NCBI RefSeq assembly: GCF_008831285.2
Contig: NC_045144.1
Location: 3,152,268-3,216,267, forward strand
DNA from: Nymphaea colorata
Taxonomy: Eukaryota > Streptophyta > Magnoliopsida > Nymphaeales > Nymphaeaceae
Reading direction: 5' to 3'
Length of the DNA stretch: 64,000 nt
The notes below the pieces were generated by a model. The model saw only the letters and a program-made list of their open reading frames with translations. It made no database searches and was not told the origin of the DNA. Both the position numbers and the translations under genes were made by a program. Positions 12,663 through 24,384 of this stretch are shown here, piece after piece (positions within the stretch are counted from its first letter, which is position 1; each line of letters starts with the position of its first letter).

Positions 12663-13542
12663 ATATCCAATTATAACATGAGAATGAAACTCAGAACACA
12701 AACAAAAGGACTTGCTGTTGTGCTCAATACATGCTTATTACATATGACATATACATAAAACAGCAAAAAAAATGAAACAAATCTGCCAGATATATGCTTG
12801 AGATAATGAAAATGAGAAAAATGTAAGAGGTTATCATGCATGTCCGACAGTTATTGGGACCTTCCACCGTCTTCTACGGACCCAACACGCAGCAGAAAAA
12901 CAAAAAAAAATTGGAATTATGATTCTAGGAAATCAAACAGAAAATGAACTAGGAAGAAGGAAAATCATTCCTCTTATGCACTATATAGGCAAATGATTAT
13001 GGAATTCTTGGTTCCAGAATTATTTTTCTAAGCCATCAAATTAGCCTTTAGTTATTTTCATTTCTAATCATTTTGAAATCATTTGCACCTTTCGTTTGTT
13101 TTGTATGAATGCCAGGGTGGCCACATTTGGAATTTTCAAATATTTTCTTTTACTTGTGGTATAGTTTTATAGGCCCCTGGAATTTGGACTCCTTAAATTC
13201 TAGCAACAAGGTAATACCAAGAGGACACATTGTTTGTTATACCTTTTCACCTGCAAATTGTTTTAAGCCCTTTCACCTACGTGAAAGGACGTAACAAACA
13301 ACCTGAAATTAAAAAATTTACTAGCTGACAAAATAAATTGTAAAAATTGTACTAAAAGTTGGAAAGTATTTCATCTAGTTCCTTTATGCAATTGCAGAAC
13401 ATTAACCACGTTTTAGATTTTTCCTACAACACTTCAAATTACGCCATCCTCTTTGTCTTGCTTTTTCTTGAGCATGAACAAGGAGTCCAAGGTAGAGGAG
13501 GCACGGCTCTATTTCAGCTTGTGAGTATTAAATCAGTGTTGA
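12663..13542. repeat. 880-bp dispersed repeat, copy A (uninterrupted)
   Basis: This matches 32587-32662 plus 38439-39273 with high identity from ATATCCAATTATAACATG to TTAAATCAGTGTTGA. In copy B the repeat is split by a 5.8-kb LTR element at TGCTTAT. Shared landmarks include GAGGTTATCATGCATGTCCG, TATGGAATTCTTGGTTCCAG and GGTGGCCACATTTGGAATTT. It has no coding potential and no clear terminal inverted repeats, so the element type is unknown. Confidence 0.85.
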
Positions 13543-13561
13543 CGAAGGGTGGGTGTATCAA

Positions 13562-13915
13562 CCGGAAAGTTGATGTGAACAGTCCAATAGCAATTCGCTG
13601 CAATGGTGAGATACCAGAATCGAAGCCAGAGATGTGCTGTGCAAAAGGGACACTAACGGCATCATAGAGAGGAACAGCAAAGACGAGCATGATGTAGGGG
13701 GAACGACTGAAGCAAAGCAACTGGAACTTCGAATTTTTTCTTCTTTTTTTTTGTCAATTTGCTGTTCAAGATGCTCCTCTGTTGCACAGAGAAAGTCTGT
13801 AGCTGAGGAAGGATGGTGTTGAACATGATGGTACTGGCAAAAATGTGGATTACAGAGATGAGGATCTCCTCTGTGATGATACATGCCTTGTCTAAAAAAC
13901 CTGTGTCATCTTTGA
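13562..13915 (-). pseudogene. NRT1/PTR (NPF) transporter fragment, copy A
   Basis: Read on the minus strand, the sequence follows the second half of plant NPF nitrate/peptide transporters: FLDKACIITEE (~13900), FASTIMFNTIL and QLQTFSVQQ (~13800), FEVPVALLQSF, then PLYDAVSVPFAQHISGFDSG and ISPLQRIAIGLF (~13590-13670). The last words match the family motif of a Tyr-Asp-carrying loop before SPLQRIGIGL and resemble the NPF4 subgroup. Only about 115 of ~580 residues remain. Frames shift within a lysine-coding A-run, and the loop between FLDKA and the next helix is shortened compared with copy B at 19.3-20.0 kb. It is non-functional. Confidence 0.75.
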
Positions 13916-14290
13916 CAATTTAAGATCATTACTAGAAGAGCGCATCTTTTTCAAGTTCTACTTTTGGACATATCCATCCCAATTAGTACTGGCCAGGAAT
14001 GTATTACAGAACCCTAGCTAAAATGTCTGCTCCTTACTTAAACCTTGCTGTAGGCAATAGGTTCCCAACAACCATAAAAGAGTTGATGTTGGGAGTACCA
14101 GGTTCGCTCCCGTGGAGAAGCGCAGGCTTAGAAGGACATACTGATTTCCTATTTGTAATGGCAGCTACTAGGCAGTAGGTTCCCAACAACCATAGAAGAG
14201 TTGATGTTGGGTGTACCAGGTTGGCTCACATGGAGAAGCTCAGGCTTACAATTAGAAGGACATACTGATTTCCTCTTAGTAATGCAAAAC
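13916..14290. repeat. Segmental-duplication tail with a tandem ~113-bp repeat
   Basis: 13916-14100 is the counterpart of 20040-20237. Within it GGCAATAGGTTCCCAACAAC starts a unit (~14053-14165) that is repeated directly as GGCAGTAGGTTCCCAACAAC (~14170-14285). Both contain GTTGATGTTGGG and GAAGGACATACTGATTTCCT. Copy B at 20 kb has only the beginning of the first unit before a Copia fragment starts. Confidence 0.8.
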
Positions 14291-14391
14291 AGTTAGTATG
14301 GGACCTTCATTACTAGGCACATGCCGCCGTCAAAGAAAAGTTACAGCAAGCTATAACATGACATAGGATTCTTTTTAAAAGTCATAAACAA

Positions 14392-14426
<35 letters not shown>

Positions 14427-14865
14427 TGTGTGTGTGTATATATGCTTTAAAGACCGAGTGCTTGTAAAATGAGAGTGAAGATACTTCCTTGAGGTGGCTT
14501 GCTTCTGTAAACAGTAACACGACATATTAGGCAGCAAGCTATCCTCACCTTGTCTAGGAAACATCCCAAACCAACTGAAATAATGAACAACTAAAATATT
14601 TAATTAACAACACAAAGTGTATAACCAGGTACAACAAAACGGAGTACTTCTCTAGCAAGGAACACATAGATCAGTGGACATTAACAAGTAAAAGCAAGGA
14701 AATCCTAAAATCAGGCCAATTGACAATCCTGGCCTTGCCTTTCTCTAGCTGCTAAAGAAACTCATGAGGTGCATTTGTATGAGTTGAAGAACAGTTTTAA
14801 GGTGCATTTCCAATGAAAGGTTTCAGGAAGACAGTAAAACTATCTAAAACTCCAAACTGGTTACT
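14291..14865. other. Non-coding, with (CT)n and G-patch 3' flank
   Basis: A CT run at 14395-14422 is followed by TG repeats. No gene is seen. From ~14810 to 14880 the sequence (TCCAAACTGGTTACTCTATTT) is shared with 62820-62880, the 3' flank of another G-patch copy. The duplicated unit therefore included DNA beyond the stop codon. Confidence 0.55.
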
Positions 14866-15237
14866 CTATTTTTCGTTTTTTATTTCATCCGCTTCTGCCT
14901 CCAATGGTTTGTCTAGCTGATCCAGACTTGTTGGATGCGTGCTAAACCGACGAGGCTTAGGGATATAGGGATGCACATCCGCCACCGTCTCCTTCCCAAT
15001 GCCTTTTCCTGGACGCCATCCATGTTGAGACAATATACATTTTCCGTATCCTTCAACAGGCCTCTCTTTGTACATCTCTGGATTATCTTGATCGGGCAAT
15101 TGGGCCAGCTGCTTCATAAATCTGTCCGGCCTCTTTACGTCCGCCATCGCTCCCTTGCCAACAGGCCTCTTTACGTCCACCATCGCTCCCTTGCCAACAG
15201 GCCTCTCATCTTCATCAAGGAATGTGGGCTGTGACAT
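14866..15237 (-). CDS. Intact G-patch mini-protein of Spp2/MOS2/GPKOW type
   Basis: The start at 15237 (AAAAAATGTC) is chosen because the same MSQP start is seen in the related units at 61-64 kb. It gives 123 residues with no lesion. Residues 13-24 and 25-36 are a near-perfect 12-residue duplication (RPVGKGAMVDVK). Residues ~61-88 form a G-patch: VEGYG, then ILSQHGW, then RPGKGIGK, with the conserved glycines at 63, 65, 73, 77, 79 and 81 and Trp74. The preceding LPD..NPEMYKERP and the following PYIPKPRRF fit the MOS2/Spp2/GPKOW class better than other G-patch proteins. Those proteins are nuclear splicing factors of several hundred residues. This one lacks the KOW domains, so it is a fragment or a new small gene. 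Related copies at 61.5-63.8 kb are broken, so this is the only candidate for function. Expression is unknown. Confidence 0.6.
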   Translation of the reverse strand: MSQPTFLDEDERPVGKGAMVDVKRPVGKGAMADVKRPDRFMKQLAQLPDQDNPEMYKERPVEGYGKCILSQHGWRPGKGIGKETVADVHPYIPKPRRFSTHPTSLDQLDKPLEAEADEIKNEK

Positions 15238-15430
15238 TTTTTGCGGCTTTCCACGAAACCAGAAACTCGAGTAAAGAAAAGGAAAGGATGGGCACCACCT
15301 GAGAAGCAGAAACTCGAGTAAAAGAAAGAAAAAGGGGCGCGCAAAGTGACAGAAAGAAAAATAAAACGACAGAGCGGTGGACAAAAGAAAAAAAATATGA
15401 AATGGTAGCTCGTTGAAATGGTACTTCGTT
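15238..15430 (-). promoter_or_regulatory. Conserved upstream spacer of the G-patch unit
   Basis: On the minus strand this region has the same order of words as the spacers between G-patch copies at 61.4-64 kb: GTCCACCG..CTC, TTTATTTTCTTTCTG, CTTTACTCGA, GTTTCTGG, then GGAAAG shortly before the ATG. A partial internal duplication of ACTCGAGTTTCTG is present. It is presumably the leader or promoter of the mini-gene, but this is inferred from co-duplication only. No clear TATA box is seen. Confidence 0.4.
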
Positions 15431-17550
<2,120 letters not shown>

Positions 17551-17552
<2 letters not shown>

Positions 17553-17808
17553 GATAAAATGAGAATATATAACAAAATTTGGGGACAAGAGGTCCCTTAA
17601 ATACAAAAACAATCCGCAAAGAACAAAATTACGCAAAAAACACAAGCAGGAGGAACAAATATACAATACAATGCACAGAAAAATAGGAGTGAAGAGGAAA
17701 GAAAACGGCACAGTCACCCAACCGCAGTCAGGCGGCGGCGCTTTAACCGAATGGCGAACTGGATATCCCCTTGCACAAGACGAGCCACAGAATCTGGTGA
17801 AGAGAAGG

Positions 17809-17858
<50 letters not shown>

Positions 17859-18129
17859 CATGTAAACATTGAAAAAAAAAAAATCTTTTGTTAGTACATG
17901 CTTCCGACATCCAAAGACAGAGAGACAAAGGGGAGACAAAATTAGAATTTGAAGAAAAATATAACGTGTGAAATTTTTAAGAAGTTCCAGCTTGCACCCT
18001 GATTGGCAGAATAGCGTTCTGGGTATTCCTCTTCCATGGCTGAACGGTAAGAAGGTTTTTCTTCAAGGCCTTATGCCATACCAACCAGTGAAAGGGTAGA
18101 TCTGGGATGAGTTGCAAGTTGCAACCAAG
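17551..18129. other. Non-coding; contains (GA)n at 17812-17853
   Basis: Apart from a 42-bp perfect GA run, no gene, repeat family or structured element is recognised here. Confidence 0.4.
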
Positions 18130-18830
18130 GGCATAGAAGAAGCCTATCTTTGTTTTGCTTTCATCTGAACTCCCTTTTCATCACTGCTACTCTCGTCCTG
18201 AGCAGCCCTTTTGCCATGTTTGAAACAAGGTTGACTGAAATAATAGCATTTATTTAAAAAGCAAAAAGATAGTGGCGAAACAGTCACTGGAAACAGGTGC
18301 AAAGAGTATGACAAGAAACTAACTGGAGTTTCCAACTTTTTCTTTGGAAGTTATTCTTCATCACTTTAAGGGCTTTCCTCCTAAAAGAATCATGATTATT
18401 AGACCGATAACTATCACTTGATTCAACTTTCCCTTTCGGTGCAGTTTGAGGCCAAGTTGTTGCAATACTTGCTGACCATGGAACCTTCTTTAAAGGCACA
18501 GCTGACTTTCCTGCACCTGCCTGTGCAAATAGGAGTACTATCACCTTACTTAACCACCATGCGATTTTACAGTTGTTTATTATAAATACATGTAACGCTG
18601 CATTTACCTCGTCCTCTTCCAAACTGCTATCTGAACTTGAGCTATATCTCTCTTTCTGGAGGCTGCCTTAGGCCCAATCTTTCAGACACCCTGAGGCAAT
18701 TTCACAGAAGGTGCCTTAGTTGCAGGTTCCAGCGTAGGCACAATTGAAAGCATAGTGGCATATAACGACAATCTAAATTAAGCTTTCTACTACTGTCAGC
18801 TCTTTCTTCTTGGTGCCAAACCACCATTTG
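18130..18830 (-). pseudogene. Acidic Ser-rich nucleolar-protein-like fragment (Nopp140/nucleolin type)
   Basis: Minus-strand pieces read SSSDSSLEEDE (~18620), KSAVPLKKVPWSASIAT then APKGKVESSDSYRS (~18420-18510), LPKKK.ETPV (~18330) and, after a TTATTTCAG acceptor-like sequence, KRAAQDESSSDE (~18190). Alternating basic Lys/Pro/Ala segments and acidic Ser-Asp-Glu clusters are typical of Nopp140/SRP40 and nucleolin N-terminal regions. The pieces are separated by intron-like DNA and need frame changes, and no C-terminal or RNA-binding domain follows. I take it as a partial gene remnant. The low-complexity match makes the exact family uncertain. Confidence 0.4.
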
Positions 18831-19344
18831 ATTGAGAACCCTTAACAGAACCAACAGCTTCACTTCAGAGTATCAAGTCCTATAAAAGCTTGCATGGGTT
18901 TAATGTAAGACAAAGAACAATCGTGTAACTAACATTAAGAAGGCAAATCAGAAATGGCAGATTCACAAAATTACAAACAGTATGCTTATTACTTGAGAAG
19001 GCAAAGTTCAAGATCTTCCAAAATAAAATATGCATTATGCAATAATAATTGGAAGTTTTTTACCTCATCCAATTATAATCAATAGCGTCAAGTTCAAGGC
19101 CTTCGTTGGGCTTTGAATGATGAGCTTTTAAAGTCAAGAAGACTCATTTTCAACCTGTGAATGCATCTACTGAAGAAAATCTTGTTCCCTTTTACTGTTT
19201 CTCTCCAGTAGCACAATCAATAGAAAAAGAAGGGAGATGATCAGACATTAAAGTGCAGTTTCATCTGCGCTGCTCCTAGACTAAACTCAGCGTCTTCTTT
19301 TGACGAGAGCTGCAGCCACCATGGAGAAAGTTGTTGTTGAGAAA
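18831..19344. other. Non-coding stretch bordering the NPF fragment
   Basis: No gene is recognised. Around 19303-19340 lies GACGAGAGCTGCAGCCACC followed by a TGGAGAAAGTTGTTGT-like sequence, which occurs again at 19620-19655. It is a short direct repeat of the segment coding for FS.VAAALV in the NPF fragment. Confidence 0.5.
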
Positions 19345-20048
19345 AATATCTGAGAGCAATCCCTTTGTTAAAATTGGCTGAGGTGATCTTATTCACTCAG
19401 GAGACCAGAAATTAGCTCAGGAAGAAGCCAAATGGGTATCGACAGTGTGTTACAGCAGTCAAGAAAGACTGCATTCCTGCTAGGGACTGCTTGTACAATA
19501 ACTCAATGAGACCAAATGCAGTGTACATTTCAGAGTCCAAAAATGAAAAACTGTGGCGTGATCGAGAATATCGAGATTTGCTGGTTAGAGAATACAGCCA
19601 TCTTTAGTCTTTCATTTTCGACGAGAGCTGCAGCCACCTTGGAGAAAGTTGTTGTATCCAATAGCAATTCGCTGCAATGGTGAGATACCAGATTCGAAGC
19701 CGGAGATGTGCTGTGCAAAAGGGACACAAACGGCGTCATAGAGAGGCACAACAAAGATGAGCATGATGTAGAGGATCGACTGAAGCAAAACAAGTGGAAC
19801 TTTAAATTTTTTTTTTTTTTTTGGTCAATTTGGTGTTCATGATGCCCCTCCGTTGCACAGAGAAAGTCTGCAGCTGAGAAAGGATGGTGTTGAAAATGAT
19901 GGTACTGGCAAAAATGTGGGTTACAGAGATGAGGATCGTCATTTGTTCTACTTGAGTTACTGTACAGCGTCTCCTTGGATTTTCCTTCCTTTGTCATGCC
20001 CTCCTCTGTGATGATACATGCCTTGTCTAAAAAACCTGTGTCATCTTT
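19345..20048 (-). pseudogene. NRT1/PTR (NPF) transporter C-terminal half, copy B
   Basis: The minus strand follows an NPF transporter from the central loop to near the C-terminus: FLDKACIITEE (~20030), TQVEQM and FASTIIFNTIL (~19930), QLQTFSVQ, VPLYDAVCVPFAQHISGFES then ISPLQRIAIG (~19680-19760), FSKVAAALVENERLKMA (~19610), NQQISIFSITPQFFIFGL (~19560), SEMYTAFGLIE with YKQSLAGMQSFLTAV (~19500), PFGFFLS and VNKIT (~19400). These are transmembrane-helix segments of the MFS fold. Frame changes occur after RIAIG and after FIFGL, and stops follow FFLS, so it is a pseudogene. It retains the loop segment lost from copy A. The order of words most resembles NPF4-type transporters. Confidence 0.8.
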
Positions 20049-20237
20049 AACAATTTAAGATCATTACTTGAAGATGGCATCTTTTTCATGTTCTACTTTT
20101 AGACATATTCATCCCAATTAGTGCTTGCCAGGAATATGTTACAGAACCCTAGCTAAAGTGTGTGCTCCTTACCTAAACCTTGCTGTAGGCAATAGGTTCG
20201 CAACAACCATAAAAGAGTTGATGTTGGGAGTACCAGG
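20049..20237. repeat. Right part of the NPF segmental duplication, copy B
   Basis: This is collinear with 13916-14100: GATCATTACT, CATCCCAATTAGT, ACAGAACCCTAGCTAAA and GGCAATAGGTTC. It ends abruptly at ~20237, where Copia gag sequence begins. Together with 19655-20048 it marks a duplicated block of about 560-580 bp. Confidence 0.85.
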
Positions 20238-20821
20238 TTTGCTTGCTTCGCTAATGTTTCTTGATTGATCAAGAGATTTTCTAACTCCAACAAAGTTGGT
20301 TGAACTGGCCAGCCTTGAACACCAATTATGAAACTGCCAAATTCTGGACGAAGTCCGCGAATAAGTATTCTCCGCATACGGGCCTCACTGATCTTTGACT
20401 CAGGATCAATTTGAGATATCTCTCTACAGATATTTTTAACCTTCATAAAATATTCTGCTATCGACATGCTTCCCTGAGTTAATGTAGCTAGATCATTTTC
20501 TAACAATTGTAGGCGGGCATCATTAGCTCGAGAAAATAGGGTTGCAAAAGCATCCCATGCTTCTTTAGGAGTCGTAGCATCTCGTATATGCTCTAATAAA
20601 TCTTTCTCGATTGATACCTTAATTGCAAATAAAGCTTTTCCTGCTTTGATCATCCATTTCTTCTTCGCTTCCTCGTCGACAGAAATATTAGTGTCTAATC
20701 CCAATACTATCTCCCATAATTCCTGTCCTAGAAAATACGACTCCATACAGGATTTCCAGTAGCCATAATTACTATTGTTAAGTTTCTCAATATTATTTAA
20801 TGCAACCGCTAATGCCGCCAT
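20238..20821 (-). pseudogene. Copia gag (UBN2/Retrotran_gag type), 3'-truncated
   Basis: The frame opens with MAALAVALNN.EKLNNSNY, then YWKSCMESYF, LWEIVLG, KKKWMIKAGKALFAI, AWDAFATLFS, RLQLLENDLATLTQGSMS and IAEYFMKVK, IRGLRPEFGSFI, and ends near LLINQETLAKQA. This is the standard Copia gag core that shapes the virus-like particle. About 195 residues remain. The CCHC knuckle and all of pol are missing. The remaining core has no stop, so the truncation is the main lesion. The last ~26 codons of the open frame are unrelated flank. Confidence 0.85.
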
Positions 20822-20870
20822 AATTTCAGGATATAACTATTCCAATAAATCGGCCCTCGGACAGAACCTC

Positions 20871-20882
20871 GCTCTGATACCA
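20871..20882 (-). other. Primer-binding site, initiator Met-tRNA
   Basis: The complement reads TGGTATCAGAGC, two bases from the LTR end and 50 bp before gag. Confidence 0.85.
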
Positions 20883-21268
20883 CTTGTTGGGAAACGTAAT
20901 GCGGGCCCTAAATATAACTCAGCTACAAACTCAGATTTATGCAGAAAAAATCCAGCAGAGTCTCGACGTCCAAAATGATACTCAATAATAACTTGGCAAA
21001 GTATACTTGAACAAGCAAACTATTTATTCATCAAACTGGATATTACAAAAGAGGGCTTAAGAAAACTCACCTCGACTCACGCAGTGAGCTAACACACCCA
21101 ACGCCCTTGCAGCACACACTTGAAACTTTAACTCGAGTTCACGAAGTGAACACACAAGCTAACACTCACAAGCTCACAAATGGAGCACACTCAACTCACA
21201 ATTTTTTCGCTCAAGCTCACCAAGTGAGCAACTCACTTTCCATGCTCACACGCTATGCCCTCCATCCC

Positions 21269-21276
21269 TATTTATA
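21269..21276 (-). promoter_or_regulatory. TATA box of the Copia LTR
   Basis: The complement reads CCCTATAAATAGGG. It lies about 390 bp before the LTR end, a usual place for the start of the R region in a plant LTR. Confidence 0.6.
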
Positions 21277-21300
21277 GGGAGAGGAGGTCGGTGGATGAAG

Positions 21301-22199
21301 CTTCCACCGTTTTCCATTTTTTCTTTTTTAATTATTTTTCTTTTCACCGACTATACAAGCACCGACTTAAAGGAGAGGCTCAAAGCCTCATGAGTCTTCT
21401 CGACTCATCTCAAGAGAGTCGGTGGGAGAGTCGGTGATGACTCTACATGCACGAGCTAGAGAATGCCTGATACTGAATTGGGTTGCAGATCTGCTGGAGA
21501 CGACCCAAAGATGAGCAGAAGACCACAGGAACGAGGACGGGCTGCAGGTCTGCTGGGATTGTCCACACTGCTGAGGGAAAACTCGGGACTGAAGATGTCC
21601 TGCTGAAGACGAGATTGTAGATGAGTGTCCATGCTAATAAAGAACTTGGAGCTGATGAAGATGTTGGTGAAAACGTCTGATGCACCGATCTGAAGAGAGG
21701 CTGCTGAAGGCTAGCAAGGGAGAAGCTCCTGCCGCACCGAGCTGTAGAAGAAAATGCTCCAGTCATCTAAAGGAGAAGCTCCTGCTGATCTCTTGCTGAA
21801 GACGTCCAAGGATGCTCCTGCTTGAGGCGAACTGTAGGACGCAACCTGCTGAAGACGCTGGGACAGGCCTAAGCTGCTGGATTTCAAGGAGTTGATAAAA
21901 ATTCGTCCAAGGAAAGAATCCTCCTTTGAGCTTCTGCTTGAGATTTTTTTTTTTTTTTATAGACTTTCAGCTGCTGGCATTGATGGGCCCTTGGGACTTG
22001 ATCCCATCAACTTGGGATTGAAAGAAGTAGCTAAAAAGGTTGACTAGAAATCAATCTCCCAACTAAAAAGGAGAAGGAGAAGGCTGCGCGCAGCTAGGCA
22101 ACCTTCCCTTCTCTTAATGGTCCATCGTAGGATGGATCATCTTTAATTCTTTGTTTGGAGAACAAGTTAACTTAATTAAGTTAGATCTTGTTTGAGTCT
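21301..22199. other. Possible LTR U3 with short irregular repeats
   Basis: From ~21470 to 21900 variants of TGCTGAAGACG and GGAGAAGCTCCTGC recur irregularly. This may be the U3 part of the minus-strand Copia LTR. The open frame at 21443-21766 has no domain. Confidence 0.35.
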
Positions 22200-22508
22200 A
22201 AAAAGAAGAGAAAGAGAGACATCCAAATGGGGCTTTTCTCTAATGCAAATTTTGAAATTCACCAACTTAATTGTGCTGGCTTTGTTTTAATTGAAATCAT
22301 TCAAAGATGATTCTAGAAGAAAAGAGAGAGAGCCACATTCAAATGACTGCTCTTTTAATGCGATGTTTGGATTAAAAAAAACACCAACCTAATTAAGTTG
22401 GTTTTTGGCCTTGATTAAAACCATCAAAGTGATTCCAAAAGAGAAGAGTGTCATGCCCAAATGAGGCTGCTCTTTTTAATTGTTTGAATCTTAATTAGAA
22501 TCATTTAT

Positions 22509-22553
<45 letters not shown>

Positions 22554-22600
22554 CCCAAATGGGGCTACTCTCTAATTGATTTGGCTTCATTTTGGATGAA
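22200..22600. repeat. Tandem ~115-bp repeat, about four units, with (GA)n
   Basis: CCAAATGGGGCTTTTCTCTAAT near 22225 recurs in diverged form near 22340, 22460 and 22555. Each is preceded by a GAGAGA-rich segment, which has expanded to a 40-bp perfect GA run at 22513-22552 in the last unit. No coding content is seen. Confidence 0.7.
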
Positions 22601-22659
22601 GCCCTTTTGGGAATAGAGAATATTTCAAATTATCTTTAATTATTTTCTTAGTTGAAATT

Positions 22660-23452
22660 TTGTCCTATTAAGAAGAATTCTAATTTGCACCTTGAAATTC
22701 TTGATTGGTTGAATTGGATGACACGGCAGGAGAATTAAATTCTTCTTTAATTTTTGAAATTCATTGGGCATACCTAGCCCACACGCATGCTAGGTGAGTC
22801 TAGACTCAGTTAAAGCCAATCTTCGCTTTGACTAAACTCTATTTTTTTTAGTAATTTTCATTCTAGAACCTAGATGTTTATCTAATTCTAGTTTGAATTT
22901 CATTTTTGGTATATTTACTAATTTCTAGCACTCTTTTTTGCGAGTTTGTACAAAATTTATTCAATTACTTAGTATTTGAGTTAGATCACACAATCATATA
23001 CTCCTGGTTGTATAAATTGACTTTGGATAACCTCAAATTAAGGTTTCTGTGATCTAGAATTGACATGGAGATTCTAGTCCATAATTTCAATATTGGAGGA
23101 ATTTACTAAATTAAATTTTTAACTTAGTTTGAAAATTAGAATATTAAAACCAAATTATGAATTGAATTTTAGACTTAGTTCATTGGTTTTAGTCCAGCTT
23201 GATTTTTTAGAGCCCTATTTTAGCTCTGACTGAATTTGAATATGAAATCTCGTTTTAAATTCAGTATGAGAATAGATTTGAAATTCTGTGTTCTAAATTG
23301 GTTTAGACTTTGATTGCAGTTGACTCCTAGATTTTGCTCTAGGATTGAATTTGGTGGGCATCGAAGCACATTACTTTGGATTTTACTAACACATTTTTGT
23401 ATAATTTGAAATTTGCCACTAGAATTTAGATGAAAAAGTTTGTGGTGTTAAC
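22660..23452 (+). repeat. Long direct repeat, left copy
   Basis: This is collinear with 25823-26612 but clearly diverged. Shared words are TTGATTGGTTGAATT, GAATTCTTCTTTAA, TTTTCATTCTAGAA, GTATAAATTGACTT and TAGTCCATAATT. The pair flanks a decayed Copia RT/RNase H. They may be old LTRs of that element or an unrelated duplicated repeat. No clear primer-binding site follows the left copy. Confidence 0.7.
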
Positions 23453-24384
23453 AGACAACACTGCTTCAACCGACCCAAAATACAACATCAACTCTAAATA
23501 AAAGGAGTGAAGTTCTATTGTCCTCCATCTACCCCAAAGAAACCAAGTCTTTGAATTGTCATTTTCAAAGCCGAGATTTCAGACTAAGATTCTTCCTGCA
23601 ATGGAAATTTTGGGGCATTTTTCTTCTCCACTTACAGCTCGGATTCAATTTGCTTAGCAACAAAGAGGTGCATCTATAAACAGTCGAACTGACAACACTG
23701 TAAAATGACTGCTTTTACCTTTATTTTACCCATTTTGTTACTATTTTTTCAACTGCTTTTCAATTGGTATAGTTTGACCCTAGGACAGTGACGCACAGTC
23801 CCATTTCACCCCAATAGGATTACCATTACACCCAACCAGGTAAATCCTAGCCCTATGTTCAACCCAAAGTTACGTTTAACATTTTGCTCTCATAACCCTA
23901 GAAAACCCTAGAAATGTTTTATTTGAGTACATAAACCTCAATCAACCCATCTTTAGCTCTACATCAAGACCTTTATTTTAGTCTTATCGATGTTTTGATC
24001 TGCTCTTTTTTACTTAAGGCAACTCAATTGAGCTTGGTGGACTCATTTTGCTAGAAATAGCAGGTTTTCAGCTTTGTTTTTCATCTACAACCAAAACCAT
24101 GCTAGAATCGATTTGTCATAGTCCATCCAACATAAATTTAGTGGCTCAAGTAGTATAATTACCAAATTTTAACTCTACTGAATTCAAACCTTAAAAGACA
24201 GGTCACCAAACTATCATTTTTGTAGTTTCAACCCAATTCCACAACATTTAGGTCAGGGTAAGCTAGATCATGCTTAGGACATGTTAGTCCTGATGAGAAT
24301 AGTTTAAATCTAGCTTCATTCAAGTTGAGGCATCACAAATTTAGTTCAATTTAGTTTCCAAATCATTAGGAAGGCACTCCCCTA
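23453..24384. other. No gene recognised between the direct repeat and Copia debris
   Basis: AT-rich sequence. If the flanking repeats are LTRs this would be the gag-to-integrase region, but no such similarity is visible. Confidence 0.3.

Larger units (their letters stand above)
20238..21300 (-). mobile_element. 5' end of a minus-strand Copia element (LTR, PBS, gag only)
   Basis: Reading on the minus strand: an LTR with a TATAAATA box at 21269-21276, ending in CCCAACA at 20885. Two bases later comes the primer-binding site TGGTATCAGAGC (20882-20871), then a gag ATG at 20821. Gag breaks off at ~20238 against the duplicated NPF tail, so everything downstream has been lost. The distal LTR boundary is not defined. 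U3-like DNA may continue to ~22 kb. Confidence 0.75.
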
